Source of the DNA: Acidimicrobiales bacterium
Lineage (GTDB): Bacteria > Actinomycetota > Acidimicrobiia > Acidimicrobiales > RAAP-2
Direction of reading: 5' to 3'
Assembly (NCBI GenBank): GCA_017883075.1
Contig: JADGOI010000010.1
Location: forward strand, 1-37,316
Length of the DNA stretch: 37,316 nt
The notes beneath the pieces are model-generated. The model was not told the origin of the DNA and ran no database searches. It worked only from the letters and a program-made list of their open reading frames with translations. Position numbers and translations under genes: made by a program. Below are positions 35,841 through 37,316 of this stretch, piece by piece. The stretch's first letter is position 1; each line of letters begins with the position of its first letter.

Positions 35841-36096
35841 CTCCTACGGATTTCCGCTTCGCCTTCCATACCGAGCCACCGAGCAGGCCGGCCACCAGCA
35901 CGGGCAGGAGGACGGCAGCCCAGGTACGGGCCGAGTGGCCGAGGCAGACCAGAGCGACCACTCCGAGGACCGTCACCGCGCCGACAAACAACTCAGGGGT
36001 GTCCCCGATCAGGAACTCCCACCAGAACCGACCGAACCCCACCATCATCCGAATCGGCAGTGACCGGGGCGCCGACGTCGGCAACGGTTCAGACAT
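35821..36096 (-). CDS. Small two-helix membrane protein
   Basis: The 91-residue product begins MSEPLPTSAPRSLPIRMMVG, has the amphipathic segment GFGRFWWEFLIGDTPE, then two membrane segments (LFVGAVTVLGVVALVCLGH and TWAAVLLPVLVAGLLGGSVW) and a basic tail. A longer start at 36111 exists, but GGAGG just before the ATG at 36096 decides for the shorter one. The start overlaps the end of the membrane protein upstream by eight bases, so translation is coupled. I recall similar FW-F-x-GD proteins beside this kind of membrane protein in other actinobacteria. The function is unknown. Confidence 0.8.
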   Translation of the reverse strand: MSEPLPTSAPRSLPIRMMVGFGRFWWEFLIGDTPELFVGAVTVLGVVALVCLGHSARTWAAVLLPVLVAGLLGGSVWKAKRKSVGANRGSC

Positions 36097-36892
36097 GGTG
36101 CCCTCCTCCATCTGCCCCGGCCGCGACCGGCTCGGGTCGGGCCACCGCCCTGGGACCCAGCGATGCGACGAGAGCCCATGCCACCAGGGCGTAGGTGGCC
36201 ACCAGAACCGGGATGGCCAGTTCCGAACCCGGCCAGTGCACCCCCACGCCCTCCCCTGACCAGAAGGTGCCGAAGCTGACCAGCATCAGCCCGACCCCCA
36301 TCTTCATGGCATTCTCCGGCACCGATGACAGCTGCCGTCCCACGATGACTCCCACCACCCCCACCACTACGATGGCGGCCGCGGCGGCCCCCGCGGCCAG
36401 CCCGAGGTCGTGGGAGGTCGTCCCCAGGGTGATCACAATCACCACCACCTCGAGACCCTCGAGAAACACCCCTTTGAACGCCACCACGAACGCAGTCGAG
36501 TCGCGACCGCTGGTGGCTGACCGAGTGGACAGTTCCTCGACCTGTTCGGCGAAGATGGCGTCCTCATCGTGTTTGGCTTTCATCCCTGCGGCCCGAAGGA
36601 CCGCTTTGCGAAGCCACTGCAACCCGAACACGAGCAGGAGGCCCCCGACCACCAACCGCAGTGTGGCGAGAGGCACATAGTGGACGATCGCGGGGCCGAG
36701 GGCCACCACCATGGCACCGAGTACCAGCAAGGCCACCGCGGTTCCCTCGAGGGCGGACCTCCACCCCTTGGTGGCTCCCACCGCCACCACGATGGTGAGT
36801 GCTTCGACCATCTCCACCGCGCTGGCCAAGAAGACCGCCAGCACCAGCACCACGTTCCCGCTGTGCACGGTGGTGCCAATCATCGCGGCCAT
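36089..36892 (-). CDS. COG4280-like polytopic membrane protein, candidate cation transporter
   Basis: The 267-residue product has about seven membrane segments. Two similar motifs sit in the two halves: EMVEALTIVVAVG (27-39) and EGLEVVVIVITLG (145-157). The second resembles the REGLE motif of FTR1 iron permeases, and the two-fold layout recalls UPF0016/GDT1-type cation exchangers. A charged loop with HDEDAIFAEQVEEL (108-121) lies between the halves, and the tail ends GGGHHV. I assign it to COG4280 from memory of the family; substrate and direction of transport are unknown. The ATG at 36892 lies 43 bases after the GtrA-like gene. Confidence 0.75.
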   Translation of the reverse strand: MAAMIGTTVHSGNVVLVLAVFLASAVEMVEALTIVVAVGATKGWRSALEGTAVALLVLGAMVVALGPAIVHYVPLATLRLVVGGLLLVFGLQWLRKAVLRAAGMKAKHDEDAIFAEQVEELSTRSATSGRDSTAFVVAFKGVFLEGLEVVVIVITLGTTSHDLGLAAGAAAAAIVVVGVVGVIVGRQLSSVPENAMKMGVGLMLVSFGTFWSGEGVGVHWPGSELAIPVLVATYALVAWALVASLGPRAVARPEPVAAGADGGGHHV

Positions 36893-36935
36893 TCTGGCTC
36901 AGCCCCGTTCACCGGTTGAACCTCATCATCCCGGA

Positions 36936-37316
36936 TCAGGCCGCTTCGACCAGTTCGTCAAGCTCTTCGAGAGGGTGCACTTTGAACAGCCGGTTGAACA
37001 GAAGGAATTTCAGTACCCAGAAGATGGCGAACGACATCACGTTGGCGAACAACACCACCACCGTCTGCTGAAGGTGACCCAGGTGATGTTCGATTCCAAA
37101 ATGCCTGGCAATGGCAGCGCCGAAGATGGATACCACGATGCCGACAGCCGACAGCGTCCAGAAAGGCAGGATCTCCTTCATCAGATGGGATCGCCCGTTC
37201 TTACCCCACACCCAACTGCGATTGAGGTAGTACGAAGGCACTGTGGCGACCGCATTGGCAAAGACCGTGCTGCCGATCTCTCTCCAGAAATGGAAGACAC
37301 CGAATACCAGGGTGAG
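36936..37316 (-). CDS. GtrA-like membrane protein, 5' end cut by the window
   Basis: 126 codons are visible; the true start is outside. The frame contains FANAVATVPSYYLNRSWVWG, the hallmark of the GtrA/DPMS family, followed by three hydrophobic segments (for example FWTLSAVGIVVSIFGAAIA and VVVLFANVMSFAIFWVLKFL) and an acidic end LEELDELVEAA. GtrA-like proteins are thought to move polyprenyl-phosphate sugars across the membrane. A GTG at 37241 is internal to the conserved motif and is not the start. A lipid-linked sugar role would fit the nearby mannosyltransferases, but these are not in the same operon. Confidence 0.88.
   Translation of the reverse strand, partial: LTLVFGVFHFWREIGSTVFANAVATVPSYYLNRSWVWGKNGRSHLMKEILPFWTLSAVGIVVSIFGAAIARHFGIEHHLGHLQQTVVVLFANVMSFAIFWVLKFLLFNRLFKVHPLEELDELVEAA

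Overview
The window is a high-GC bacterial chromosome segment carrying almost the whole transcription-translation gene block. On the minus strand, read from right to left, it holds rpmG, tRNA-Trp, secE-nusG-rplK-rplA, rplJ-rplL, rpoB-rpoC, rpsL-rpsG-fusA-tuf, the S10 cluster (rpsJ to rpsQ) and the spc cluster (rplN to secY-adk-map), and stops just before the expected infA. The lineage is most likely Actinomycetota. The evidence is the gene order (tRNA-Tyr, tRNA-Thr/tRNA-Met, rpmG, tRNA-Trp, secE), a long charged coiled-coil insertion after the zinc-binding start of RpoC, frequent GTG/TTG starts, and two mannosyltransferases of the GT87 and MptA/MptB types. A deep-branching class such as Acidimicrobiia is my inference and was not tested.

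Layout. Positions 36936-37316 hold the end of a GtrA-like membrane protein. 36089-36892 and 35821-36096 are a translationally coupled pair, a polytopic membrane protein with two ExxE motifs and a two-helix partner. 35352-35840 is a YajQ-family gene on the plus strand. tRNA-Tyr, a GT87 mannosyltransferase and an MptB-like mannosyltransferase follow on the minus strand, then a plus-strand GNAT acetyltransferase. tRNA-Thr, tRNA-Met and rpmG come next, then an ECF sigma factor with its zinc-finger anti-sigma factor, then tRNA-Trp and the machinery genes down to map at 135.

The machinery genes are packed tightly, with 1-4 base overlaps or gaps of a few bases. Longer gaps appear where regulation is expected: an L10-type leader before rplJ, a large hairpin and two good promoters before rpoB, a perfect 14-bp hairpin terminator after rpoC followed by a promoter and leader for rpsL, and a 302-base leader with a 13-bp hairpin between rpsJ and rplC.

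The most unusual points are these. Several ribosomal proteins (L29, L22, S3, L10, L4), as well as NusG, carry long acidic or low-complexity extensions; L22 and L29 both sit at the peptide exit tunnel. The stop codon of the anti-sigma gene lies inside tRNA-Trp, so tRNA 5' maturation should cut that message before its stop. The membrane pair at 35821-36892 has a duplicated acidic motif suggestive of a cation transporter.
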